Origin: Actinomycetota bacterium
GTDB taxonomy: Bacteria > Actinomycetota > Actinomycetes > Propionibacteriales > Nocardioidaceae
Direction: 5' to 3'
Length of the DNA: 48,288 bases
NCBI GenBank assembly: GCA_009701885.1
Contig: WLJH01000027.1
Span: 1-48,288, forward strand
Position 1 is the stretch's first letter, and each line of letters begins with the position of its first letter. Below the pieces are notes generated by a model. That model made no database searches and was not told the DNA's origin. It saw only the letters and a program-made list of their open reading frames with translations. This document shows positions 25,787-31,901 of this stretch, piece after piece. The translations under genes were made by a program, and so were the position numbers.

Positions 25787-26671
25787 TCAGGGGAGCGCGT
25801 AGGTCTCCGGACCGACCTGCACGGCCAGCCCGTCGGCGAGCAGCCCGGCCAGGCAGCGCTCCCGCTGCTCGGTCGGTCCCCAGGCCGCCTCGAGCGAGGA
25901 GACGTGCACGGCGCCGAGCGCCTCGCGCAGCACCGCCATGAGCCGGCCCCGGCACTGGCGGTCGGTCCCGGCCCAGGCCTGCGCGCGCCGCGGCGGCCCG
26001 TCGTACGCCGGGGAGCCGGCGCGCACCCAGGCGCACTGCTCCCGCAGCGGGCACGCGGCGCACCGCGGCGAGGTCGCGGTGCACACCAGCGCTCCGAGCT
26101 CCATCACCGCGACCGCCCAGGTCGCCGCGACCGCGTCCTCGTCGGGCAGCAACGACTCCGCGAGCGCCCGCTCGGCCCGCGTCATCGACGGGGGCGGCAG
26201 CGCGACCCCCGACGCCGCGCGGGCCAGCACCCGCCGCACGTTGGTGTCGAGCACCGCGTGCCGCTGGCCGAAGGCGAAGGACGCGACCGCGGCCGCGGTG
26301 TACTCGCCCACGCCCGGCAACGCCAGCAGGTCCGCGTGCGACGACGGCACCTCGCCGCCGTGGTCGGCCACGACCGCCACCGCCGCGGCGTGCAGCCGCA
26401 GCGCGCGCCGGGGATAGCCCAGCCGCCCCCACATCCGCACGGCCTCCCCGGTCGGCTCGGCCGCGAGGTCGGCGGGGGTCGGCCACCGCTCCAGCCAGGC
26501 CTCGTGCACGGGCAGCACCCGGGCGACAGGGGTCTGCTGGAGCATCAGCTCGCTCACCAGCACCGACCACGGCGAGGCCTCGGGGCGTCGCCACGGGAGG
26601 TCGCGCTGGGCGACGGCGTACCACTCCAGGACGGGCGTGTGGAGGGCGCTGGTCGGCATGGCAGGGGCCAT
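25787..26671 (-). CDS. mutY: A/G-specific adenine DNA glycosylase
   Basis: Product of 294 residues. It removes adenine mispaired with 8-oxoguanine. Catalytic E41 in SELMLQQT, helix-hairpin-helix LPGVGEYTAAAV (118-129), catalytic D142 in VLDTNVRRVL, and four cluster cysteines C197-x6-C204-x2-C207-x5-C213 for a [4Fe-4S] centre. The C-terminal domain is short, without a full NUDIX-like domain, as is common in actinobacteria. M5 is an alternative start. With the MutT1-like enzyme at 35413 it covers two arms of the 8-oxoguanine defence. Confidence 0.95.
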   Translation of the reverse strand: MAPAMPTSALHTPVLEWYAVAQRDLPWRRPEASPWSVLVSELMLQQTPVARVLPVHEAWLERWPTPADLAAEPTGEAVRMWGRLGYPRRALRLHAAAVAVVADHGGEVPSSHADLLALPGVGEYTAAAVASFAFGQRHAVLDTNVRRVLARAASGVALPPPSMTRAERALAESLLPDEDAVAATWAVAVMELGALVCTATSPRCAACPLREQCAWVRAGSPAYDGPPRRAQAWAGTDRQCRGRLMAVLREALGAVHVSSLEAAWGPTEQRERCLAGLLADGLAVQVGPETYALP

Positions 26672-26742
26672 TCTGGCGCGAGGTCGGTGGCCCTCGGAGT
26701 GGCACCCCGGTACGACGCCGCCGGCTGGCTAGCCTGCGCCCC

Positions 26743-27522
26743 ATGAGCCAGCAGATGACCCGGGGACCGCTCCCTGCCTCGGTCTACTGGCGGCGGCGTG
26801 CCTACGCGCTGCTGACGCTCTGCGCGGTGGTCTCGCTCGTCGCCGGGGTGACCCGCTCGGTGACCGGCGGTGCGGACGAGCCCGCCCAGGTCTCCCTGAG
26901 CGGGGCGGCCACGACCGGCGCGGAGCCGACCGCTGCGGAGCCGACCGCCGGTGCGACCGGGGACGCACCGGTCTCCTCCCTCCCCACCGACGACGCCGCC
27001 GACGCCGCGCCCTCGACCGGTCGCGGCGGCGACGCGAAGGGCAGGGGCAAGGGGCGGGAGAGGACGCCCGCGCTCCCCGAGCCGCAGGGCAGCTGCCTGG
27101 AGCAGGACGTCCTGGCTCGGCCCGAGGTGGCCTCCGCGGTCGCCGGGCGACCCGTGACCGTCACCCTGCGGCTGCGCACCCGCGTGGCCGAGGCCTGCAC
27201 GTGGGAGCTCTCCCCGAAGACCTTCACCTGGAAGATCACCTCCGGGCCGGACGAGATCTGGACCAGTCGCGAGTGCCCGCGCGCGGTGCCGACCCGCGAG
27301 CTCGTCGTACGCCGCGACACCGAGACCACCGCCGACCTGGTGTGGGGCGGTCGCCGGTCCGACGCGGAGTGCAGCCGGCTGACCGAGTGGGCCCTGCCCG
27401 GCTGGTACCACGCCACCGTCGCGCCGCTGGCCGGTGAGCCCAAGGACACCCAGTTCGAGCTGGCTGCTCCGACCCCTGCGACCGTCACCGCGAGCCCGGA
27501 GCCCCGCCGCAAGCGCCGCTGA
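26743..27522 (+). CDS. Membrane-anchored extracytoplasmic protein of unknown function
   Basis: Product of 259 residues. One TM at about 20-40, then a low-complexity Ala/Thr/Pro/Gly linker (about 44-108) and a globular domain (about 115-245) with four cysteines (in SCLEQD, ACTWEL, ECPR and ECSR) that could form two disulfides. The beta-rich pattern (VTVTLRLRTRVAEACTWEL) suggests an Ig-like or DUF4232-like fold, not proven. A basic tail RRKRR ends it. ATG 26743 is 7 nt after TAGCCT (26730-26735), so it is probably leaderless. It is divergent from mutY. Confidence 0.72.
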   Translation: MSQQMTRGPLPASVYWRRRAYALLTLCAVVSLVAGVTRSVTGGADEPAQVSLSGAATTGAEPTAAEPTAGATGDAPVSSLPTDDAADAAPSTGRGGDAKGRGKGRERTPALPEPQGSCLEQDVLARPEVASAVAGRPVTVTLRLRTRVAEACTWELSPKTFTWKITSGPDEIWTSRECPRAVPTRELVVRRDTETTADLVWGGRRSDAECSRLTEWALPGWYHATVAPLAGEPKDTQFELAAPTPATVTASPEPRRKRR

Positions 27523-27544
27523 CCTCGACCCGGAGCGGTCGAGG
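27523..27544. terminator. Bidirectional hairpin between convergent genes
   Basis: CCTCGACC (27523-27530) pairs with GGTCGAGG (27537-27544) around a 6-nt loop, immediately after one stop codon and 14 nt before the other. Confidence 0.65.
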
Positions 27545-27558
27545 GGACGGTCGACGGG

Positions 27559-28161
27559 TCAGCTGCTCCCGAGGGCCCGCAGGACGAGGGTGACGAGCTG
27601 GTCGACGATGACCTGGCGGCCGTGCGCGTCGAGCGCCTGCAGCCGCTGGCGGTCGAGCATGCCGCCCATGATCAGCGAGCCGTAGAGCATCGCGAGGGCC
27701 GCCTCGGTCGGGGCCTCGGGACTGAGCTCGCCGCGGGCGACGGCCCGCTCCCAGACGTGCCGGAGCGCCTCGAGGTGCGGCATGCCGACCTGGTGGGGGT
27801 CCGGCCCGCCGTTGGGGGTGTCCGCGCCGTCGATGGCGATCCGCACCGTCACCCACCCGGCCGAGCTCAGCACGTAGTCCAGCGCCCAGGCCGTCACGGC
27901 CTCGAGGTCGCCGCGCAGTGACCCGGTGTCGGCGTCCGGCGCCTCGGTGCGTGCGTGCACGGCGTCGACGAGCAGCGACTCCTTGTCGCTCCACCGCAGG
28001 TAGATCGACGACTTGCCGACCCCGGCGCGGCGGGCGACCCCGTTGAGGGAGTACCCCGCGTGGCCGTGGGCGGCGTACTCCGCCAGGGCGGCGTCGATGA
28101 TGCGGTCGTCGGCATCGGCGTCCCTCGGACGACCAGCCGGCCGAGAATCCGGGCGGTCCAT
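27559..28161 (-). CDS. TetR-family transcriptional regulator
   Basis: Product of 200 residues. N-terminal HTH about 18-65: ADDRIIDAALAEYAAHGHAGYSLNGVARRAGVGKSSIYLRWSDKESLLVDAV. The C-terminal ligand domain resembles the TetR_C type with LMLYGSLIMGG-like helices. Targets are unknown. Its upstream region faces the small gene at 28317, which is a candidate target; no clear palindrome was found there. Confidence 0.88.
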   Translation of the reverse strand: MDRPDSRPAGRPRDADADDRIIDAALAEYAAHGHAGYSLNGVARRAGVGKSSIYLRWSDKESLLVDAVHARTEAPDADTGSLRGDLEAVTAWALDYVLSSAGWVTVRIAIDGADTPNGGPDPHQVGMPHLEALRHVWERAVARGELSPEAPTEAALAMLYGSLIMGGMLDRQRLQALDAHGRQVIVDQLVTLVLRALGSS

Positions 28162-28316
28162 GCGGCGGAGTGTCCCACGGCAGGACCCCCCGCGGGGAGG
28201 GAAAGGTAAGGCCTGTGGAGCGACGTGCCGTCCGATCCACCCGGCCGGGCGTGCTCCGGGGTGCCGAGCCGGCCCTACGTTGGAAGGTAGCCACCCCCGC
28301 TCGAGGAGGAGCCCGC

Positions 28317-28589
28317 GTGCCCGAGAAGAAGTCGCCCGGTCCCAGCGTCAAGGACCCCGAGCTCTACGAGCGCCTGCGCGAGGAGGGCAACAGCAAGGAG
28401 AAGGCGGCGCGCATCGCCAACGCCGCAGCGGCCTCCTCGCGCAGCGAGGTGGGCAAGAAGGGCGGGGGCTCACCGGCGTACGAGGAGTGGACGGTCGAGG
28501 AGCTGCGCGAGCGGGCCTCGGAGCTGGAGATCGAGGGTCGTTCCTCGATGGACAAGAGTGAGCTCATCGAGGCCCTGCGCGAGCACTAG
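28317..28589 (+). CDS. Small protein with a SAP/Rho-N-like C-terminus
   Basis: Product of 90 residues. The N-terminal half is Lys/Ala-rich (KDPELYERLREEGNSKEKAARIANAAA). The C-terminal part (about 55-89), EEWTVEELRERASELEIEGRSSMDKSELIEALREH, is a helix-extended-helix like the SAP or Rho N-terminal fold, which binds nucleic acids. Such proteins are widespread in actinobacteria with no proven role. GTG start after GAGGAGGA. Confidence 0.82.
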   Translation: MPEKKSPGPSVKDPELYERLREEGNSKEKAARIANAAAASSRSEVGKKGGGSPAYEEWTVEELRERASELEIEGRSSMDKSELIEALREH

Positions 28590-28606
28590 GCCGTAGGCTT
28601 CCGCGC

Positions 28607-29275
28607 ATGGCGGGTCCGGTACGGGTGGCGATCCTCAACGACTACGAGATCGTCGTCGCCGGGGTGGCGCGGATGCTGGCGCCGTACGCCGACAGGGTGC
28701 GCGTCGTGGAGACCGCGACCGGGGTGCCGCCGATGGGGGACTGCGACGTGGTCCTCTACGACACCTTCAGCCAGTCCCAGGGCAACGTGCTGGACGTGCA
28801 GGAGGTCGCGGCCATGACCGGCGCGCAGGTCGTGCTCTACAGCTGGAACCTCGCGCCCAGCCTGGTCTCGGAGGCGCTGCGCCGCGGCGCGGCTGGCTAC
28901 CTGTCCAAGACGCTGGACGGCGAGGGGGTGGCCGACGCGATCGTGCGGGTGGCCGACGGCCAGCGGGTGCTGCCGGGGGACAGCGAGGGTCGGGAGCACG
29001 GTGCCTGGCCCGGCCAGGAGCACGGGCTCTCGGCGCGCGAGGCGGAGATGATCGCACTCATCACGCAGGGCTTCTCCAACCTCGAGATCGCCGAGCGGGC
29101 CTACCTGTCGGTCAACTCGGTCAAGACCTACATCCGCACCGCCTACCGCAAGCTCGGCTTCACCCGCCGCTCGCAGGCAGTGAGCTGGGGCATCCAGCAC
29201 GGCTTCCTGCCGCCGGAGCCCCGACGCACCGACACGGGTCGCGGGATGACCTCGGTCGCCGCACCTCGGGGCTGA
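28607..29275 (+). CDS. LuxR-type response regulator with a receiver-like domain (paralogue 1)
   Basis: Product of 222 residues. Receiver-like domain about 5-120 with ND at 11-12, candidate phospho-acceptor D52 in DVVLYDTF, S79, and K101 in YLSK. LuxR-type HTH about 145-210: LSAREAEMIALITQGFSNLE, then the helix with SVNSVKTYIRTAYRKLG. The acidic pocket is reduced compared with typical receivers. ATG 28607 lies 7 nt after TAGGCT (28594-28599), probably leaderless. No histidine kinase is adjacent. A paralogue follows at 29458. Confidence 0.85.
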   Translation: MAGPVRVAILNDYEIVVAGVARMLAPYADRVRVVETATGVPPMGDCDVVLYDTFSQSQGNVLDVQEVAAMTGAQVVLYSWNLAPSLVSEALRRGAAGYLSKTLDGEGVADAIVRVADGQRVLPGDSEGREHGAWPGQEHGLSAREAEMIALITQGFSNLEIAERAYLSVNSVKTYIRTAYRKLGFTRRSQAVSWGIQHGFLPPEPRRTDTGRGMTSVAAPRG

Positions 29276-29335
29276 GGTCCCTGGCGCTGTCCGACGTCCG
29301 TGTGGCACGTGAATACGCATAACATTCGACCGACA

Positions 29336-29375
29336 TTCCACACGTCTTTCCACAGGCATTCCACAAGTAGTGGAA
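29336..29375. promoter_or_regulatory. Operator-like TTCCACA repeats between the two regulators
   Basis: TTCCACA occurs three times, at 29336, 29348 and 29359 (spacing 12 and 11 nt). The last copy is half of an inverted repeat TTCCAC-N5-GTGGAA (29359-29375). The helical spacing and AT-rich setting upstream of the second regulator suggest a cooperative binding site, possibly for one of the flanking regulators. Confidence 0.5.
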
Positions 29376-29457
29376 ACCTCATCATTCTGGGTGACTGACC
29401 CCGTATTAACGCTGTTCTGACCGGGCTAATCGGCAGATGCGCGGCTACGTTCGAGTG

Positions 29458-30105
29458 GTGAGTGGCTCGAGGCCTGTGCGTGTCGCCCTCATCGACAACT
29501 TCGAGGTGTCGGTGGCGGGCCTGCGCAGCCTGCTCGCACCGTTCGGTGGTCGGGTCGCGCTCCTGGACCTCGGTACGGCGATGACCAAGCCGTCCTCGGT
29601 CGACGTCATCCTCTACGAGCCGGTCCGCCAGACCCCCACGTCCCAGGGCATGCTGCGCGACCTCGTGCGCGCCTCGCAGAAGTCCGCGGTCGTCTACTCC
29701 TGGCGAGACCGTGACGGTGAGACCACCGGCTCGTTCGCCGCCCACCTCTCCAAGGCGCTGCCGGCCCCGGACCTCGTCAATGCGATCGAGGCCCTGGCCG
29801 ACGGCGGCGACGTCTCCCCGATGCGCCGGATGCCCAGCGACCACGGTCCTCTCAACGTCATCAAGAAGACCCGACAGCGCGACTACGAGCTCACCCCCCG
29901 CGAGGCCGAGATCCTCTCGCTGGTCACCCAGGGCCTCACCAACGCCGAGATCGGCGCGCAGCTCTACTTGTCGATCAACTCGGTCAAGACCTACATCCGG
30001 GCGGCCTACCGCAAGATCGAGGTCACCCGCCGCGCCCAGGCCGTCGCCTGGGGCATGGAACACGGGCTCGCGCCCCTCGCGGAGTCCGACGTCACCGGCG
30101 GCTGA
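29458..30105 (+). CDS. LuxR-type regulator with a Glu-substituted receiver (paralogue 2)
   Basis: Product of 215 residues from GTG 29458, chosen because TACGTT (29446-29451) ends 6 nt before it and because the protein then aligns with paralogue 1 from the start (MSGSRPVRVALIDN). An upstream ATG at 29437 adds 7 residues. In the receiver the phospho-acceptor position is E54 (DVILYEPV), while S81 and K99 remain. LuxR HTH about 142-205: LTPREAEILSLVTQGLTNAE, then SINSVKTYIRAAYRKI. A Glu there often mimics phosphorylation, so this paralogue may be constitutively active. Confidence 0.85.
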   Translation: MSGSRPVRVALIDNFEVSVAGLRSLLAPFGGRVALLDLGTAMTKPSSVDVILYEPVRQTPTSQGMLRDLVRASQKSAVVYSWRDRDGETTGSFAAHLSKALPAPDLVNAIEALADGGDVSPMRRMPSDHGPLNVIKKTRQRDYELTPREAEILSLVTQGLTNAEIGAQLYLSINSVKTYIRAAYRKIEVTRRAQAVAWGMEHGLAPLAESDVTGG

Positions 30106-30110
30106 ACGCA

Positions 30111-30128
30111 TCGCCGGCCGACCGGCGA
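30111..30128. terminator. Hairpin after the second LuxR gene
   Basis: TCGCCGG (30111-30117) pairs with CCGGCGA (30122-30128) around a 4-nt loop, 5 nt after the stop, between this gene and the convergent tRNA gene. Confidence 0.6.
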
Positions 30129-30234
30129 AGCTCCTCGGACGCCGCGACTGGATTCCGCATGACGTCCTGGGGCCCCGGGTCGGCCGGCACGACAGGCGCC
30201 GGCACGCAGCACGTGCGGCTGTGCAGGAGATCGG

Positions 30235-30307
30235 TAGGCCCCGTGGGACTCGAACCCACAACCAAGAGATTAAAAGTCTCCTGCTCTGCCCATTGAGCTA
30301 GGGGCCC
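30235..30307 (-). tRNA. tRNA-Lys (anticodon TTT)
   Basis: Read on the minus strand: acceptor stem GGGCCCC with GGGGCCT (first pair G-U), D stem GCTC/GAGC, anticodon stem GGAGA/TCTCT with loop CTTTTAA (anticodon TTT), and T arm GTGGG-TTCGAGT-CCCAC. Discriminator A; the CCA end is not encoded. Length 73 nt. A -10 box TAGGCT (30342-30337 on this strand) lies about 30 nt upstream. No integrase or attachment-site duplication was seen nearby. Confidence 0.95.
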
Positions 30308-30442
30308 GGGGGCGATGCGTGGATCGCTCCGCGGTCAGCCTAGACGGGGTGCGATCCCGGCCCGCGCGGCGGGCGCGGTGCGGGTCACACGGGTGACACG
30401 AGATCTTCACCCCGGCGCGGCGAAATTCACCCACCGGTCCTC

Positions 30443-30646
30443 TTGGCCCGCACCTCGGAACCGGTAATGTCGTGCTCGCAGCAGATGCAAGTTCCAGCTG
30501 GTAGACGCCTGCGGAGTTTGTGATCCAACGGCGTTCCTTCGTGTCATCCGGTCCCAGACCATTGCAAGTCGGAGCGACGTGTCACCGCATGTGTTGTGGG
30601 CCGTCGAGGTGACGGCTCCCGCCCCGACAAAGGAGTAACGAGCACA
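30443..30646 (+). promoter_or_regulatory. Cold-shock gene promoter and long leader
   Basis: TTGGCC (30443-30448), 16-nt spacer, TAATGT (30465-30470). This gives a leader of about 170 nt before the cold-shock ORF, ending in the ribosome binding site AAAGGAG. Long leaders that refold at low temperature are typical of this gene family. The stretch 30343-30442 between the tRNA promoter and this promoter shows nothing else. Confidence 0.55.
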
Positions 30647-30850
30647 ATGGCTCAGGGCACCGTGAAGTGGTTCAACGCCGAGAAGGGCTTCGGCTTCATC
30701 GCGCAGGAGGACGGCGGCGACGACGTCTTCGTGCACTACTCGGCGATCCAGACGCAGGGCTACAAGTCCCTGGACGAGAACCAGAAGGTCGAGTTCGACG
30801 TCACGTCGGGCCCGAAGGGTCCGCAGGCGGAGAACGTCCGCCCGATCTGA
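30647..30850 (+). CDS. Cold-shock domain protein
   Basis: Product of 67 residues, a single OB-fold RNA-binding domain. RNP1 is KGFGFI and RNP2 is VFVHYSAI (VFVHF-type, with Tyr in place of the usual Phe). The start [18 protein letters not shown] is diagnostic. It acts as an RNA chaperone or a growth- or cold-induced regulator. It has its own promoter, long leader and strong terminator, so it is an independent unit. Confidence 0.96.
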   Translation: MAQGTVKWFNAEKGFGFIAQEDGGDDVFVHYSAIQTQGYKSLDENQKVEFDVTSGPKGPQAENVRPI

Positions 30851-30886
30851 CCTGAGGTCGCTCACCTCCGGGTGACGCACCACGCG

Positions 30887-30916
30887 CGGGGCCCCAGCCG
30901 TTCGGCTGGGGCCCCG
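30887..30916 (+). terminator. Cold-shock gene terminator
   Basis: CGGGGCCCCAGCCG pairs with CGGCTGGGGCCCCG (30887-30900 with 30903-30916), a 14-bp GC-rich stem, 36 nt after the stop codon. From here to 31109 no further gene was seen. Confidence 0.85.
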
Positions 30917-31109
30917 TTCGCGTCGTGGCCCGTCCGCGTCGTACGCCGGTGGGCGGCCGTGTCGACGGCCCTCGCCGCCCCGCGCGAACCCGGCGGACAG
31001 AGGTGGTCCGTACCTCCTGGTAGTCCGTCTGGGTGGTTGCAGGGACCCGGACGGATCACTTTGCCTACGGCGTGTTTGGCCGGGTGGTGGCTCGGGCAGT
31101 CTGTTGCCG

Positions 31110-31304
31110 ATGGACGTCCAGAAGTTAGGTGAGGGCCGGGTGCACGACCAGTTCGACGTGTCTCTCGAGGACGCCGACCTGCTCGGCGAGGTCGAGCTGA
31201 CCACCAACCTCATCATCGCTGCCTCCGAGTGCGACGAGCACCTGAGCCAGGCGGAGATCGACTCCATCCTCGGCGTCGTCCCGCAGCCGCGCACCGAGGC
31301 CTGA
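31110..31304 (+). CDS. Conserved small acidic protein of unknown function
   Basis: Product of 64 residues. It starts MDVQKLGEGRVHDQFDVSLE and is acidic, with a central hydrophobic helix and one Cys. I recognise it only as a kind of small protein conserved in actinobacteria; no function is known to me. The ATG at 31110 lies 7 nt after CAGTCT, a weak -10 candidate, with TTGGCC 15 nt further upstream. Codon use (G/C at third positions) supports a real gene. Confidence 0.6.
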   Translation: MDVQKLGEGRVHDQFDVSLEDADLLGEVELTTNLIIAASECDEHLSQAEIDSILGVVPQPRTEA

Positions 31305-31334
31305 CCGCCTCGACGCGGCTGAGGTTCCTGCGGC

Positions 31335-31368
31335 TTGCGTGAATACCATAGGGGGGTACCCTATGGGT
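31335..31368 (+). promoter_or_regulatory. CsoR-type operator over the copper-operon promoter
   Basis: CCATAGGG (31346-31353) and CCCTATGG (31359-31366) form a perfect 8-bp inverted repeat with a GGGTA centre, the G-tract type of site bound by CsoR repressors. It covers the spacer and -10 of TTGCGT (31335-31340)-N16-TACCCT (31357-31362), which ends 6 nt before GTG 31369. Bound CsoR would block RNA polymerase, and copper would release it. Confidence 0.7.
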
Positions 31369-31662
31369 GTGAGCGAGCACCAGCACGGCTACATCCAGCG
31401 CAAGGACGACTACCTCAAGCGCCTGCGCCGCATCGAGGGTCAGGCCCGCGGCCTGCAGCGGATGGTCGAGGAGGAGCAGTACTGCATCGACATCCTCACC
31501 CAGGTCTCGGCGATGACGAAGGCGTTGCACGCCGTCTCGCTGGGGCTGCTCGAGGAGCACCTGGGGCACTGCGTGGTGCAGGCCGCCCGCTCCTCCGACG
31601 AGGAGGCCGAGCAGAAGATCACCGAGGCCATGGACGCGATCGCACGCCTGGTCCGGTCCTGA
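31369..31662 (+). CDS. csoR: Copper-sensing repressor CsoR
   Basis: Product of 97 residues. All-helical tetrameric repressor without a classical HTH. The Cu(I) ligands of the family are present: C39, H64 and C68 (in QYCIDI and EEHLGHC). RLRRIEGQARGLQRMVEEE is the conserved N-terminal DNA-binding helix. GTG 31369 is chosen because a -10 box ends 6 nt before it; ATG 31363 would lie inside the operator. It is followed by copZ and copA, a standard copper-efflux operon with autoregulation. Confidence 0.93.
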   Translation: MSEHQHGYIQRKDDYLKRLRRIEGQARGLQRMVEEEQYCIDILTQVSAMTKALHAVSLGLLEEHLGHCVVQAARSSDEEAEQKITEAMDAIARLVRS

Positions 31663-31686
31663 CGACGTACGACGAGGAGAACCCCC

Positions 31687-31896
31687 ATGAGCACCGCCAC
31701 CAGCACTTGGACCGTCACCGGCATGACCTGCGGCCACTGCGTCGCCTCGGTCACCGAGGAACTGCAGGAGGTCGACGGCGTGCAGGACGTCGCCGTCACC
31801 CTGGAGACCGGTGAGGTCGTCGTCACGAGCGCCGAGCCGCTGACCCGCGAGGCCGTCGAGGCCGCGGTCACCGAGGCCGGCTACCAGCTGGCCTGA
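31687..31896 (+). CDS. copZ: Copper chaperone CopZ
   Basis: Product of 69 residues, one heavy-metal-associated domain. The Cu(I) site is GMTCGHC (12-18). It hands copper to the CopA ATPase and may load CsoR. ATG with GAGGAGA upstream, 24 nt after csoR and 5 nt before copA. Confidence 0.94.
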   Translation: MSTATSTWTVTGMTCGHCVASVTEELQEVDGVQDVAVTLETGEVVVTSAEPLTREAVEAAVTEAGYQLA

Positions 31897-31901
31897 TCCC
31901 C

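Noticed and set aside
30235..30307. tRNA-Lys as an attachment site for an integrated element
   Set aside because: No integrase gene and no duplicated tRNA 3' end were seen on either side within the window.
31104..31109. TTG start two codons before the small gene at 31110
   Set aside because: The ATG at 31110 fits better and has a candidate -10 box 7 nt upstream.
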